Source of the DNA: Rhopalosiphum padi
Lineage: Eukaryota > Arthropoda > Insecta > Hemiptera > Aphididae
Reading direction: 5' to 3'
Assembly: GCF_020882245.1 (NCBI RefSeq)
Contig: NC_083599.1
Location: forward strand, 16,502,865-16,566,864
DNA length: 64,000 bases
A program made the position numbers and the translations under genes. The notes below the pieces were generated by a model. That model saw nothing but the letters and a program-made list of their open reading frames with translations. It was not told the DNA's origin and made no database searches. How positions within the stretch are numbered: the stretch's first letter is position 1; each line of letters opens with the position of its first letter. Positions 38,481-51,800 of the stretch are shown here, in pieces.

Positions 38481-39170
38481 AACTATCTTTTACGCATTTT
38501 TCTGACGGACAAATCGTGATGTATTATCCACGTGTTATAATATCTGTCTATTATAAAAATAATGTACGAAAATCCATCTCGATTTATTCTGTGTCCATCG
38601 CATAACACTATAACAAGTATAAGACAATATAGTAATAAGTTGACGTTTGTAACTGCAACGACATATCGTATATATATATATGTCTTGTGGTGTAATGTAG
38701 AAAAACATAAATCAATATATATGGGTAAACTCGTTAAGATTTCCCGATTGTCATTTGTCACCCCTCAAAGTCTACCCGCGGCGAGATCCCGGGCCTAACG
38801 AGACCGGCCGGGTCTGTATACCGAAAACCGCATTAGACATGGTATAATATTGTGAACGTGTGCGTATGTAAGTCGCTCGTTAGATGAGCTGCTCGTGACG
38901 ATGAGTCGACGACGACAATTGTGACACTGTCGCAGATCGGCTGTGAAACGAATTTAATTTCATTAGCACACCGCAACTCGCAATCGTCATGTTCGACGTA
39001 TACGATTGACTTCACCGACCCGTCTCAACTACTTGAATTTCAGATACAGTTCAAACATTACCATAATACGCCTATACGTCGTCGTTGTCGTCGTCGCCGC
39101 TGACGTCAGTCCGCAATCGAAACACACGGCGTGTATGTAATGTCATCAACTCCACGTAGGTAGCTGACTA
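38481..39170. other. CpG-bearing block
   Basis: GC-rich patch at 38770-38830 (CCGCGGCGAGATCCCGGGCC and onward) and a CGTCGT/CGCCGC repeat at 39077-39100. Opposite-strand frames overlap (38483-38798, 38833-39103). A regulatory island is possible; no gene recognised. Confidence 0.4.
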
Positions 39171-40474
39171 ATAAATTATTGTAATTTTTACGATAGAGTG
39201 GTTTTTTTTTTTTTTTATTTAACCATCTATTTTAAAAGCATCTCTTTGTAGTTGCGAAATTTGTGGTGTACAAAATGTGTAAAAAAAAATATGAAATTCC
39301 ACGAAACAACGTCAATATCGTATAGTAATATTTAGAGTATGTGGTGTAAAAATTATTGTGGTTGCACTTTTTTTTTTCATCGACACAGTGGGGCAGGCCC
39401 GGAAAGTGCTACATAAAATATACATATTGACTATAATGTATTATGACCCTATGGTTTTATAAAATCATAGTTAGTTAATTATCACGTTTTATTGTGAATT
39501 ATATATTATAAACGTAATAAATACGGTTATTTATAAATGTAACTGTGAACATACAAAATGTATATTTGCTAAAACAACACCCAAATATTTATTTTAAAAT
39601 AAGCGAATACAATTTTATTCTCTTCAAATTTGACAATAATATTGTATAAATAAATTGATCGACTATAATTTTATTCCACCCTTATTTTATTGCTGTAATT
39701 CTGTACTACAGATTTTTTTATAATTAATTTTATTTTACAAATTCATCCTGAAAACAATTCTAATATAGATATAACCGTGAAACGTATACTTATTTAATAT
39801 CTTCAAGAATAACTTATTATGAATCTTATTGTAACATCGAGTAACTTTAAACTATATTTACCGCCAAACAATATTTTTCCAATGCATGTCATTGGAAAAA
39901 TACTAATAACATCGATGATACTTAAAATGTTTATAAATAATTCAAAATAAAACCCAAAATATTTTTAATGTTATATTATGTTTTTAAAATTTGAACATAA
40001 ATATTTTATGGACATTTTATATCTCTACAGTTATTAATTTTAGAAATTGAACAATAAATCAATTTTGATTTTGTCAAAAACTGAACGAGGAAGTTACCGC
40101 CTTTTCCTAATTTATGTTTCCTTTATTTTATTATTATTTAGAATAATACTGGACATTTTCATTTTTAAATTTTCAAAATACTGTCTATAGAAAATGTTCG
40201 AACATAAATAACCCTTGAAGACCAGTTAAAGTTGAAGATATTTTATCTAGCATTATTTCAATGTTTAATATAATACCATACAACCATATACGCGATTTTT
40301 AATCATTTTAAAACGATAATAATTACGAGTATAATATAGAATAAATAAATATTCGTTATTTTTTTATTATTTTTTATTTAGATACACGTGTCTCCTTAGT
40401 CCCTATATATTTTATGGAATTCAAGAGTGTTTTTTCAATAATATTATATACATAGGTAATCTGTACGAATACAG
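39171..40474. other. AT-rich tract
   Basis: Nothing recognised. Confidence 0.5.
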
Positions 40475-42543
40475 TCGCGATATTTCGATTTTATTGTGAT
40501 ACTGAGTGGATTGCATAAGCAGGCGTGGTACAAGGAAGTGTTCGATAAAGGTAAGTAGATATTGAACTTCTCGTAAGATATTGTTTTATCTGATATAATT
40601 TTATGTTTACATGGCTGCAGTTGACTGTTGTAAAATCGTTAACGTGACCGACATTGTTATAATGATGAACTATAAATACTTAGAATTTATATAATAACAC
40701 AATAATCTGTACTCAATTATTGCTTATTGTTATGTTTTTCATCATTGTCTTGGGTTTATGTTCGGTATAAAATATTTTGATAATTTAACTGTTTATAGTT
40801 TATATTTTATTGTATTAAATTTGGAAATGCTTGTATAATATTTAATATCGTTTCAATAAATAATATATGTTAAACAATTATAAGATTTTTTTTTCTAGTA
40901 ACTTTTTTGAAAATAAAACTTTTTTTTAACTCAACAAATATAATATAATGTTAATAGAAATAGAATTTTATGAAAATAAATTACATGAAACCTTTTTAAA
41001 CCTGTATCCTTCGGACATCCGTTATAATATATTAGATACATTTTGCGTGTTAAATTTTGATACTTTAATTTATGATTGGAGTTGGTATACAAATTATATT
41101 TTATGTTTATAGCACAGTCATCTGTATTCTGTATGTAATTTTTAACAACTATAATAGTTATGCAGTTTATAATGAAATTACGAGTATAATAAAATGTTCG
41201 CATGAAAACTGCATAGAAATAAAACATATTGCTTATTTTCAATAAATTCTATGGCAAAAAATGTCTACCTATAGTTTAAAAAATGCGTTGTCGATTGTTT
41301 TGAATTATGGTGACAGTATAATATGAAAAATGAGATAGTGTCATATTTTATTTATCACAACAGTATGGCACCCCTTTATGGACACTATTGTTTCCTAACG
41401 ATTGTAAAACAGTTTTTATTGCAAATTTCATTCCACAAAAAAATTTTAAAATAAAAACACTATGCACATTCAAAATAAGCTATACGTACTTATAATACTA
41501 TTAGGTACATTGTCAATCTCGTTTTTTTCAATTGAAAGTATATTTTGTGAACAAAGAATAAAAAACGTAAAAATATTGTTGTTATTTTTAATAGAACATA
41601 ATTATTGTACTAATATTATTTGAAAAAATACCAGATGTATGCAAGTACTCGCCGCTTAATATTTAATTTAACTTTCCTATGTGGAAATGAGAGTTCTGCG
41701 TGTCACGAACTTAAAAAAATAAGCCTATTCATTGTTTATTCATGATTTTAAGAGTTGTGTGTACATAATTATTGACATACTACAGTAGATGAATTTAATG
41801 ATAAATCATTGCTAAGTACAATACAATATACCGAGTAAGATCTTCTGAAATCTTAAATTTTATTAGGGTATTTTATAATAATATATATATTTATTTATCT
41901 ATCTATCTATTAGTAATTGAGTTAATTGAACTGAATTTTGAGGAAGAAAAAACATCAACATTTTATAAATATATTTTTAATTATATGATTTATTTTATTA
42001 ACATGCACTGTTAGTAACTTGTATGTATGTTATTAGATAGTACAATCCTTAACTATGAATATTAAAAAAGTTAAAAATTATTATCAACAAAATAATTTAT
42101 AATTTTTTACGAAGCATGTCAAAATTCAAAATTTAAATTTCAAACGCTTATAAAAATAATTATTTATTTTAATTTTAGATATTTTTAAGTATAAAATTAC
42201 TATAGGTATTAACTTCTCAGGTATCATATCGTAATATTTTTAAGATTTTTGACTGAACTTAATATTTTTTATCAACTTTTTTTTTAAAAGAAAAATAAAT
42301 AGAATATTCAAATAATCTATGCTAAATAGTTCATATAAAGTCAAAATATTTTTAAATGTATACCATGCAAAGCTGATATTTGTTTTGTGAAATATTGCAG
42401 TTGAATGTGAAATTATTCTCGTTTATTCGCATTTCTTTTTTTATAGATTAGAAAACTGTGAAAATATTCTATAAATAGTACCAACTAAAATAAATTTTTT
42501 TTCAGAAACCATCCGCAAACTCGAGACATTTTATTGTTCATAA
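40475..42543 (+). CDS. Candidate two-exon gene end
   Basis: Exon A (40475-40550) follows CGAATACAG and ends at a near-perfect donor, AAAG then GTAAGT. Its phase-0 frame includes FIVILSGLHKQAWYKEVFDK and leaves one base of a split codon. Exon B (42506-42543) follows a strong acceptor, eight T then CAG, and in the matching phase reads ETIRKLETFYCS then TAA; ATTAAA lies 13 bases past the stop. Phases agree and both translations are balanced, but the acceptor of exon A is weak and no upstream exon or family is known. The implied intron is 1,955 bp. Confidence 0.22.
40551..42505. other. AT-rich tract (possible intron)
   Basis: No other feature is recognised. The 103-codon minus frame at 40931-41242 has no identifiable domain. 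The AATGATAAATCATT motif lies at 41797-41810. Confidence 0.45.
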
Positions 42544-43908
42544 AGCTGATAAGAGATTAAAAAAAAAAACAGACCTGATTAAAAAAACTGATAGATTCGT
42601 CGACTCAATTAAAATCTACAGTCATAAGATATATTTTGGTTAGGATCCAAAGTTCTAATCAGTATAAGATTAAGGGTTTTGAAAAGAAAAACATAATATG
42701 AGTCTTAGGTGATCAGTTTAAAGAGTTCTAAGTGTTTTTTTTTTCTAGTCAATTCTGACGAAGAGCTTCTCGGTAAGAAAATATATTTTTTTTTTTTTTT
42801 TTTTTTTAATTTCATTAAAACAATTAACGAATCCAACTACGACGCGATACACGGTTACGTCGTATTTCCGGCCGTATATTTTAACGTCCAAAATGTATAT
42901 ATTGTAGTAGGAGGTTAAGATGTTAGGTATAAAGTTAAACTAAACATTGACTTGCAGATGAAAGATATTAAGGTACACGCGACGAATAAACCTGCTGATA
43001 AATAATTTATAGATGATACCGCGTATTGTAGACGTTATAGTACTATACCGTATGTGTGTATCGTGAAATCCGGTAATTAATAGATACGCGTTATTATACG
43101 AAGGCACTAAAGCCCGACATATTATTATAATTATATATATTCATATATATGTTTATAAGTACCTATATATATATATATATACCTGTCCTGTAATGTGTGA
43201 GTAGTACATGTTTGGAGTTTGGACATCAGCTGCTCGTCGTCGCGGCAGAATACATAATTGATATGATAACAAACTAATTTATGAGCCTTCGCTCGGTTAC
43301 GATCCTGAAAAGTCCTCTACCCGACTACCATGATAGACACGCGGTATTATACGACCGCACTGCAACGGGTGCCCACAGCCATTATTACTAATAATATTAT
43401 TCGCACTTGTGCACACCGCCGAGCGTATATATAATATAATAGGACAATAATATATAATATTATACGATGATAACGGTAGTTGTAATAATATTACGTTCTG
43501 TTGATAACTCTACGGCGTGTAGGGGGGGAGGGGGTGTGTGGCGTATAGAGTGAATTATATATTTTGTTTGGCGCGTTGACACTTTGAAAACCGAAATTTT
43601 GAAGGAACTACTACGCGTAGTCCCGAGGAAATAAATTCACCGCGCCTATTATACTCGTGTACACAGTTTGTTATAATATAATTAATTTTACCCGTGTCAA
43701 ATGAACACGACCGCCATTTTCCTGTTTGATCACGAACACAGTATGTAATTTGTAATAAAGTATAATACATGTTATCTAACTACCTATATGACTGAGACCC
43801 AGGATCGTCGCCAACCTCTATTATAGTACAGTTGGACATAGAGCGTGCGAATGGGCTCTGCTTTTTAGTTAAACCATTTTTTTTTTTTTTTTTTTAAAGA
43901 AATAGTAC
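42544..43908. other. CpG-bearing block
   Basis: A run of about 22 T (42786-42807), TA arrays near 43160-43180, a G-rich run at about 43521-43540 and a run of 19 T at 43877-43895. Frames at 42709-42918 and 43555-43770 are not recognised. Confidence 0.45.
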
Positions 43909-44255
43909 TACACCTGCATCACAGACGTTTTGTTTGCAATCTGAGCCACTCCTATATATACTTTTACTCTGATGAAATAATTTATTATTATATTCTCATC
44001 GATTGCTCACGCATCCGATTCCGCATTCTCAGGATATTCATTTCATCTGTTACACTCGTCGTCTGTTCTGTTGCATTGTCCACTGTTAAATATTCTTAAA
44101 TAATATACCTCGCTGTACTGACCTCAGGACTGGTTTGTAAAATGTAACTTTTAATTTCAACAGCGTCTACTTGTCGCAATCACTACTCGATGCTTCTCTC
44201 CAATTCATCTATCTATAATTATATTTCTGACGTCATTCTTAAAACCACCATTCCC
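43909..44255 (-). pseudogene. LINE reverse-transcriptase C-terminal relic
   Basis: Minus-strand translation in several frames follows, in order, the conserved region after the polymerase core of RTE-like LINEs: GGFKNDVRNIIIDR, then MNWREASSSDCDK, LLKLKVTFYKPVLRS, VTDEMNILRMRNRM and IRVKVYIGVAQIANK. Intact relatives carry DV..RI..GWMKWR, AS..LCDK, LKGKFY..V.RPAMLYG, VAEMRMLRW and IR.KV.GVAPI..KM in this order and spacing. At least two frameshifts and several stops separate the blocks, so it is dead. Neither the polymerase core nor the endonuclease was found in the flanks. Clade assignment is from memory. Confidence 0.75.
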
Positions 44256-44900
44256 TTATAACACTGATTCTATAAGTAATAGAATTTATTAATTTAAAAA
44301 TGATTGATATTATTATCTATTTACTATTTAAATGTATTATTATTTACCGTGGTTAGGTTCACGAAAAAAGAAAAGAAAAATATGTTTAAAATAGTAATAT
44401 AATTTGAATTCGTGATATTTTGAATTTTACACTGGTTCTATAATCCTGATCGGTTTCTGAATATTAAGAGACGAATTGATTTTAAGATTTCATTTTTTTT
44501 CTTAAGTAGTCATCTTCTATTTACCAACTGTTCTTATAACATGGTTAGGACATTTGTTTTTGTCTCGGGTCCTCGAATAATCGAAATCCAGCCATATGAC
44601 ATACATATTATTTGTTCTTTATAACAAAAAATATCATAATAATTAATCTGACGCATTATAATTTTTATATCGAAATATAGTAGGCTCAAAATTACTATAG
44701 ACTTGATGCGCTTCATATTAGCTGGTCGACAAAGTCTATTTTTGTTTTTAAACATTTTAAAATAGTGAAAATTCTTCAAATAATTATTGTAAAAGACAAA
44801 GACCTTATTGGACGGACATGGTTGTGACGGAACTTGTCTATCACACACTATTTTTTTTCAAATTCTAATGATGACCGATGGAGCACTTTCTCAATGAACA
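44256..44900. other. AT-rich flank of the LINE relic
   Basis: The 104-codon minus frame at 44534-44848 may be further LINE debris or chance; I do not recognise it. Confidence 0.35.
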
Positions 44901-45131
44901 AATTCTAACCATACCTAACTTTCCGTGATTGAATTTGGCTCAGTACTAGTTATTTATATTTAAAACAATACACGCGACATCGTTAATATTCATGGGTTAT
45001 ATTATATAGGTCCTCTTAATGTATGAAATTTAAAAGAAACTCGAGAGATCCGATCCACACCGTCGACGAGCCAACGCGCAACCCTACGAGAATTGAATTA
45101 TAATATTATATTGTACTATAAGTCTATAATG

Positions 45132-45164
45132 TTATTATTATTATTATTATTATTATTATCATCG

Positions 45165-45198
<34 letters not shown>

Positions 45199-45199
45199 T
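45132..45199. repeat. Compound (TTA)n(CAT)n microsatellite
   Basis: About nine TTA units pass into about a dozen CAT/CGT units; the minus frame crossing it gives runs of Met and Ile. Confidence 0.95.
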
Positions 45200-46531
45200 G
45201 TCATTACGACTTGTACCAAAACAAAACCGGCGGCTTTCGCGATAACCGTACGCGCCCTCGCGATACGGTATTTAACGACCGCAAAGACTTGGGACTCGTC
45301 CAATCCTTTTGGCTCGATTGAGCCTTTCAATCATTTATCCTCCGCAAAGTGTATGCCGAGCGGGCCCCGCCCACTGTGTAAACGGTTAGCCCGACGAGGA
45401 CGGTCCGTCCCGTGTTATGCTCAGGTACAATACGACCGTTGTACGCGTTCATATTACCTATATATATATATATATAGTCTACTCTGGATCGGAGTGCTGC
45501 GGCCGCCGCGCTCGATACTATAAATAAAGAATAATAATATATTATAATATTATATATTTATAAACGCTTTTGAGGCGGTGGTGTTCCACTGCCATCGCCG
45601 ACCGCGTAATTAACCGTCCGATTGAAATCGTTGTACTGGCTAGTCTACTGCACCGAGCGTGGTTATTAATTACTATAACAGTCAAATCGTACCGTATAGT
45701 TTGGTGTACGAAAACACGTTCCAGACGGTGTACACGTCCGTGTTTGTCATAGCGGACTACCGCTTTCATACCGGTCGGTGTATACTATAGGTATAGTATA
45801 CTATAGGTATACTCGTACTTGTACTACGCGGCCCGGACGAGGATAAGGCGTCCCATCGTCACTATAATAATATAATACATATTATTAGGTATATTATTAC
45901 GTGCGTGCCTAAGACAAATGCATTAAAAATCAAAAACATAACGTGTCTGCTTGGAATATATAAACCTGTACGTACACATAACTACCTTATAGTTAAAACG
46001 CGACACATTTAACAGATGCGCGTTTTAACAACACTCATACCTACGTACGGCAGGTACACGTTATAGTATTACATATTAGAGTTTTTTTTTTTTTTTAATG
46101 GGACGGAGAACGACGCGTTTAACGTTCCCAAGCCTTTTACGTGAGTACCACGACAGTCGTGTTGAATAATTGAATTATAATAATATACGCGCGTATGTGC
46201 TTTGACGTAGGTATATACAGTCTAAATACGTCGTCTGCGACGATAGAATATTATAATAATATGTCGTCGACAAGCCCCGCCGGTCCGTCGTCGTGTAGTA
46301 TTTTACGACTATATCGTTATAATAATATTATATTATTAAAATATCACCGACGGCCATCGACGCGATAATCGTATGCATTATAAATTATTATAATATTCAC
46401 CTGCAGTATTATTATTATTATTATAGCTTTTAAATTGACTCATCATCGTCAAACCTGTTACGCGTCGATCGTAAATATTGCCTATACACATTACCTATAC
46501 CTATTATACCTAATATACACGTTATAATATT

Positions 46532-46552
46532 TATATATATATATATATATAT
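46532..46552. repeat. (TA)10 microsatellite
   Basis: A TA array running into ACACACA. Confidence 0.9.
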
Positions 46553-46751
46553 ACACACATAATATTACGGTATTATTACAAAAAAAACACACGCACACGC
46601 ACAGACAAATCTTAAACGCGAGTTTTATCACATGGGCCGCGTAATAATATAATAGTGATATTCGGGGGGTACCTATATAACAACCTTATATACCTACATA
46701 TAATATTATAACAAGAACATTTAAAGTTTCACGCTGTGTGTCGACGCAACG

Positions 46752-46775
46752 ATAATAATAATAATAATAATAATA
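46752..46775. repeat. (ATA)8 microsatellite
   Basis: Eight ATA units. Confidence 0.9.
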
Positions 46776-48556
46776 GTAATATATCGTTGACGGCGTCCAT
46801 TAACCGGTAAAAAGCAGTCGAGTAAATTGTATTTATATATCGTCTTATAGTTTTCCATTACCTCCACTGCAGTGATATTAGAAAACGCACGTATTATACG
46901 GACGTTATTACATATTTTATGTCACTCGGTGAAATAGGACGGTATTTCGATATCCTTCTCCGCGTACCTACCGTGACGGATCTCCGAAAAACTGGTATAC
47001 GCGCACTGCAGGCGGTACAGCGACCACCTGACTTTTATTCATAAATCGAGTCGTTTATTTTCATTCACAACCCTGTGGAAACGCGGCGAATAAATCGACC
47101 GTGGACGAAACGGTGACGTGAAAAAATATACCCGAAGGTAGTGGTATAATGTCGTGTGTTTAGGTCACCTCTACATCGTACGACTGCACTCGTATAATAA
47201 TATATACGATAATGTGTACTACTATATATACGCTTAAACCCGTGTTTGCAGAGATGCAGAGTGATTCGCCGAGCAATACGATCACCTCCACTTTTTTTTT
47301 TTGATTTTAAAACACCTATTTAATAACATATTATATTGTACATTTATACACAATAATAATAATAATTGTTATCCGTAAACGCATAATCATAATCGGCGTG
47401 CTTCCGGTGATCGTCGGCAATACGCCGAAATCGTCTTTAATTTTAATATTTTTTTTCCTTTTATACCTATAGAGGATATCGAGGGTTAATAGCGTATGAT
47501 GGTTAGTGTTATTTCATCAATCAATTCGAACGCGGGGGGGACGGAGGAGAGGTCATACCTCGCGTAACCCCCTTGAGCTGCTGCAGACCCTTGCGTGTGC
47601 GTTAAGAGTTTAATTGCGATAGGCGAACAATTAATCATATATACGCGCGCGTTCGTGTTGTCGAGTCGTTAGCGCATATAACATAAAAAACCAATAAATA
47701 CAATATAATATTATTGTGTTGTGAAAAACAAAAACTCGCCGCGGACACATCTCTCCGGAATTATAACCGCCACGTGCAACCTCGGGGTGTATTATATTAG
47801 TAAGCGCGCGTGTGCGTACGGTCTGAGTGCGTTGTTTCGTATCGTATCGTATAGGTGTTTGTATGTATGTATATGGAACAATACGCGCACGTATCTCCCG
47901 GGTAATCGAAATAATCCATCGAAAGGTAACACAGCATAACATTATAATACTATAAATAATACGTATACAAACCGGACGCGACTGCACATGCAGTGTAATA
48001 ATATTGTTATTATTACTCTCCGTATAATAAAATATTTATTGTTATTATTTTCGAAAACACGCCCCCCCCCCTCGATCACGACAAGCACTTTTCACGATAC
48101 ATATATATATATAGTATAGCCGTGAACGCGGTGTGTTTTAACATGCCTACACCACGAGTGTTTTTTGGACATTATGAGATATCGTTTTAATCAAACCCGA
48201 CGAAAAAAAAAAATATATTTACATGTTTATATTTACGCCACCACCACTATACACAACACGAGCCTCAGGCCCGGCGAATACGGCGCGCGCGTGTGTAATG
48301 ATAATATAATATATTATTATACGCGACGTGTCTGTGCACGTCGTGTTTTACAACTTAATTACCTACGCTATGCACACGAATGACCGGATTCGCGATCGAT
48401 GAGCGTTAGTTTTAATTTCGATAATTCCCGAAAGCAAACTACTTAACAACGGTAGGCAGGTACACGACGTATATTATTATACGCAGTACATTATAATATT
48501 ATGTAACGTGAGAATATAAGACGTTTGGAATTTGATATTCTCACATTCTCGTTGTC

Positions 48557-48735
48557 ATAGGCGTAATTTCAATAAAAAAAAAATTGATAGTGCCTATAAG
48601 CTCTTCATTTTCCGGGCACAGCGTTAAACCGCTGCTGAATGCGATATTATAAAAAAAATATTACTTGAGGGTAGAAACTAATTTTAAAATTGGGGGTGCT
48701 AATACGCCCTGTTCGCCCCCCCTAATTGTGCCTAT
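48557..48735. mobile_element. MITE, GGCGCAATT-ended family, copy 2
   Basis: The left end reads ATAGGCGTAATTTCAAT and the reverse complement of the right end reads ATAGGCACAATTAGGGGGGG. The right end carries inner GGGGGTGC (48691-48698), matching the inner block of the copy at 21233. TA flanks the GGCG...GCC core on both sides, consistent with a TA target. No coding capacity. Confidence 0.55.
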
Positions 48736-50560
48736 TATGCTCGTTTTATTGGCCAATTGGTAAAAATGTTTGAAACATAGGTATTATTATTATTATAGTA
48801 CGGTAGATTCTCACTTAGGATTTCACTAGGGACAGAAAAGGTAATGATCGAATTATTACACTCGTTCCAATAACAATAGTACGTAATACTACATAATACC
48901 TATTTATTAACGAATATCAGTGTTATTTGCATATTTAATTTATAATAAAGTCTCTATTGTTTTTATTATAACAAATACGCAGTGTATAGCTACCATTTGA
49001 AAATAATAATTAGGATGCGGGTTCGTGTGTATTTACATATCTGTCGCGAATAAAGATAATTAAATGATTCCACTACAGAAATACAATGCAGGACCACCTG
49101 ATTGTTTCGAGCTATAGTTGATATTACATATTTTTGCATATTTGAGCTCTATTAAATATTTTACAATTACTCGTATTATAATGTATTTTTGTAAAATTAT
49201 CCAAACATTTTTTTAAAAAATTAAGTAATAACGAAGAAAATAAAGTGAGAAAACATTTTTGTGGATCACAACTTATGTGTGCAGCCGTTATAGTTTGTTG
49301 CCACGTAAATTCATTGTGTAAAAAATAAATAAATATTCTTCAAAGCACCTATAGTCACGTATACGTTTTAAAAAAAATTACGTCCACTTACCTTTACCTG
49401 TAGAACAGGGTATTACTCAGTATATTATTATACTTAGTTACAGGCAACAGCATATACTACTCAGTACTGCGACAAATGTAGAGCCATTAAAAACATAATT
49501 TAAAACTGGAATGCGATGTTGTTCGGTATCATCAAAAGTCTAAAATTCGATTCACAGAATTGCGTTGATGCATAATATTGTGTGTAGTTTTCCTCAATTA
49601 ATGCATTTCTTACTAATTTTACCACGAAACTTAAACGTACACCATGTTGAGAGTCTGACTTTTGTCAAATATGTACATCGTGAAAAAACTGAAAGGAACC
49701 TATGGAAGTTGACATAAAAATATAGAAAAAGTGGCTAACCAAGTCCTTAGTAAGAACTACAGAGAATTATAATTATTTCAAATGCTCTCAAAGGTAACGA
49801 TTCAAAAATTATTGTCCACTAACTCGGACCTACTAAACTAGGAGTTTTCATATTTTCACCAGCTATTATTTCTATCGACATGTAACGGTTTTATTTTACC
49901 CTCTACAAAAACGTATACTTATTTTATAAACAACAACGATTCGATATAAATTAAATTTTATTTTCGATGAAAAATTGGAAAAAAAGGTTATTTTTATACA
50001 AATTATAGATTTATACTCAATGTTTGGTTAAAAAAAATACATATGTACATATTTTCTAGTTTTAAATAAATTCATATAAATCTGCAAATTAGTAATTATC
50101 TTAAAATATATTGTTTTTCCTAGTGAATAGGTTAACAACACTGTGTATATAGAAACGAGTCATTAAAGTTATAGATCCTTATTTTATAGTCAAAATGCCT
50201 TAAAAAAATCAGTCTATCTAAATGTGGTGTTAAAATATCCGTTGATATTTAAAAGCGTGTAAGTTTTATCGCGCCTGTGCACGTGTGTACATTGAAAGGT
50301 CTTATAATTTTAAAATCATTAAATAATGTATGTTTCTTCATTCTCAATATCTTTCGAAAAAGTTAACAAGTCAGAATATTTCGTGTTAAATTTAAAAGGA
50401 AACACACTTATAAGTTCTGTAGAATAGTCGGATTCAATGAAATTCGAACATTATCTGTTTTTGACGCGAATTCGATTCGAACATAACTTTTCATTGTTCC
50501 AATTTGAACATTTTGGTTTAGATAAGGACGAGTGCAGATTTCGATAAACATCACGGTAAG
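48736..50560. other. AT-rich tract
   Basis: A balanced segment at 49490-49760 shows short protein-like pieces on both strands but no identifiable family. A minus-strand donor-like GGTAAAGGTAAG lies at about 49388-49399. Confidence 0.4.
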
Positions 50561-51800
50561 ATTAACACGTCTAGACACACAAAAAAAATAAAAACAAAAA
50601 AACGCTAATTAATTAAGTCTGACGGCTATCTGTTTTTAATATACCAACACTTGACGTGACATAACATTAAAAAAAAAATATATATATATAAAATTATTAT
50701 CTACCTATTATATCGTGTCAAAAAAATATCACAGTCGTGTGTACGACAATCGTTGTACGCATTTCGCATTTCGTACTATATGATCAGGAAATAGTCACGA
50801 CACCGATTGGGGCAATGACGTTCGACGTAGACATTATGGGCATTTAGATAATATTGCGGGATGAAATTTGCGGAGTAATTTAATTTTTATCGACGGAAAA
50901 TATTATAGTAACATTATAATGACGATAACAATTATCGACGATAAAACGAAACGAAAGCGAGTTTAGCAAAGTAAATAATAGAAACGGAGGGAGCCTCGAG
51001 TTAAAGAACGCGCAACTGTTTCGATTCGACGGTGCGATAGCACACAAAGCTTAATTGATTCAATTTTAATCTTACCGGACCAAATACAAAAGAATCGGCT
51101 CGGAATATTAACAAGGCATGCATAAATAATAATACTCGTAGAACTGATTAAATGATATGCAAACACGGCGCATTGAAATTGCGCTGCGTCGTAAACAATA
51201 ATAAAAAAAAAAACGACTTCGCATCGCAATAAGAACAGCCGATACTGTAATAATGTAATAATATAACAATATACTATATTAGATAACAATGCACCACACT
51301 GGGTATGAAATACTTTACAATAATATTATTACATATTATCTAATACGAAAATCTGTGTATCGAGTGCGATTACGTGCGTGTGTGTGCGTGTGTGTGTGTG
51401 TGTGTGTCATCAGACACCGATGATCACCCGCGAGAACGTTGATAATCCGTCAAGATCGCTGCGTATAAGAAAACGCGGGCAGAGTGTTCACAGTTTTCCG
51501 AGTCTCGTGTGCTTCGAAAATTCCACAATTAATATTCGTGGAAAAGCTGTAGCGGTGATGACGTTCATACGTCCGGCGGAAGGTATAGTAGTATACCTAC
51601 TCGAACGGTAGCCAACGCGAAACACATACTCGAATTGTCGAGTGATGGCCATCGCGGTGATAATAATATTGTTATTATCGTTAAAATAAGCAACAGAAAT
51701 ATAATTTATCGATAGCTAATATCCCGCACTATTGACATGATGCTCGATCTTCTATTCTGTCTTAACGTCAGTTCTTATTAGACACACGCGGTACCTCTGA
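50561..51800. other. CpG-bearing block
   Basis: Frames at 50963-51289 minus and 51378-51611 plus are unrecognised; the second starts inside a GT array. Confidence 0.45.
51373..51407. repeat. GT-rich microsatellite
   Basis: GT array with GC interruptions, ending in about nine clean GT units. Confidence 0.93.

Larger units (their letters stand above)
44901..48556. other. Long CpG and microsatellite block
   Basis: CGTCGA, CGCGC and ATT/TA repeats alternate over 3.6 kb. Opposite-strand frames overlap at 45542-45769 and 47631-47987, the usual sign of chance frames in stop-poor sequence. A local tandem repeat of TATACTATAGG lies at about 45779-45812. No gene recognised. Confidence 0.5.

Noticed and set aside
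43515..43660. G-rich run and inverted GCGCC motif suggesting a third copy of the GGCGCAATT MITE family
   Set aside because: The ends do not form a convincing inverted repeat and the inner blocks are missing.
47631..47987. 118-codon minus-strand frame
   Set aside because: Overlaps a 72-codon frame on the plus strand, has no recognisable domain and lies in a stop-poor CpG block.
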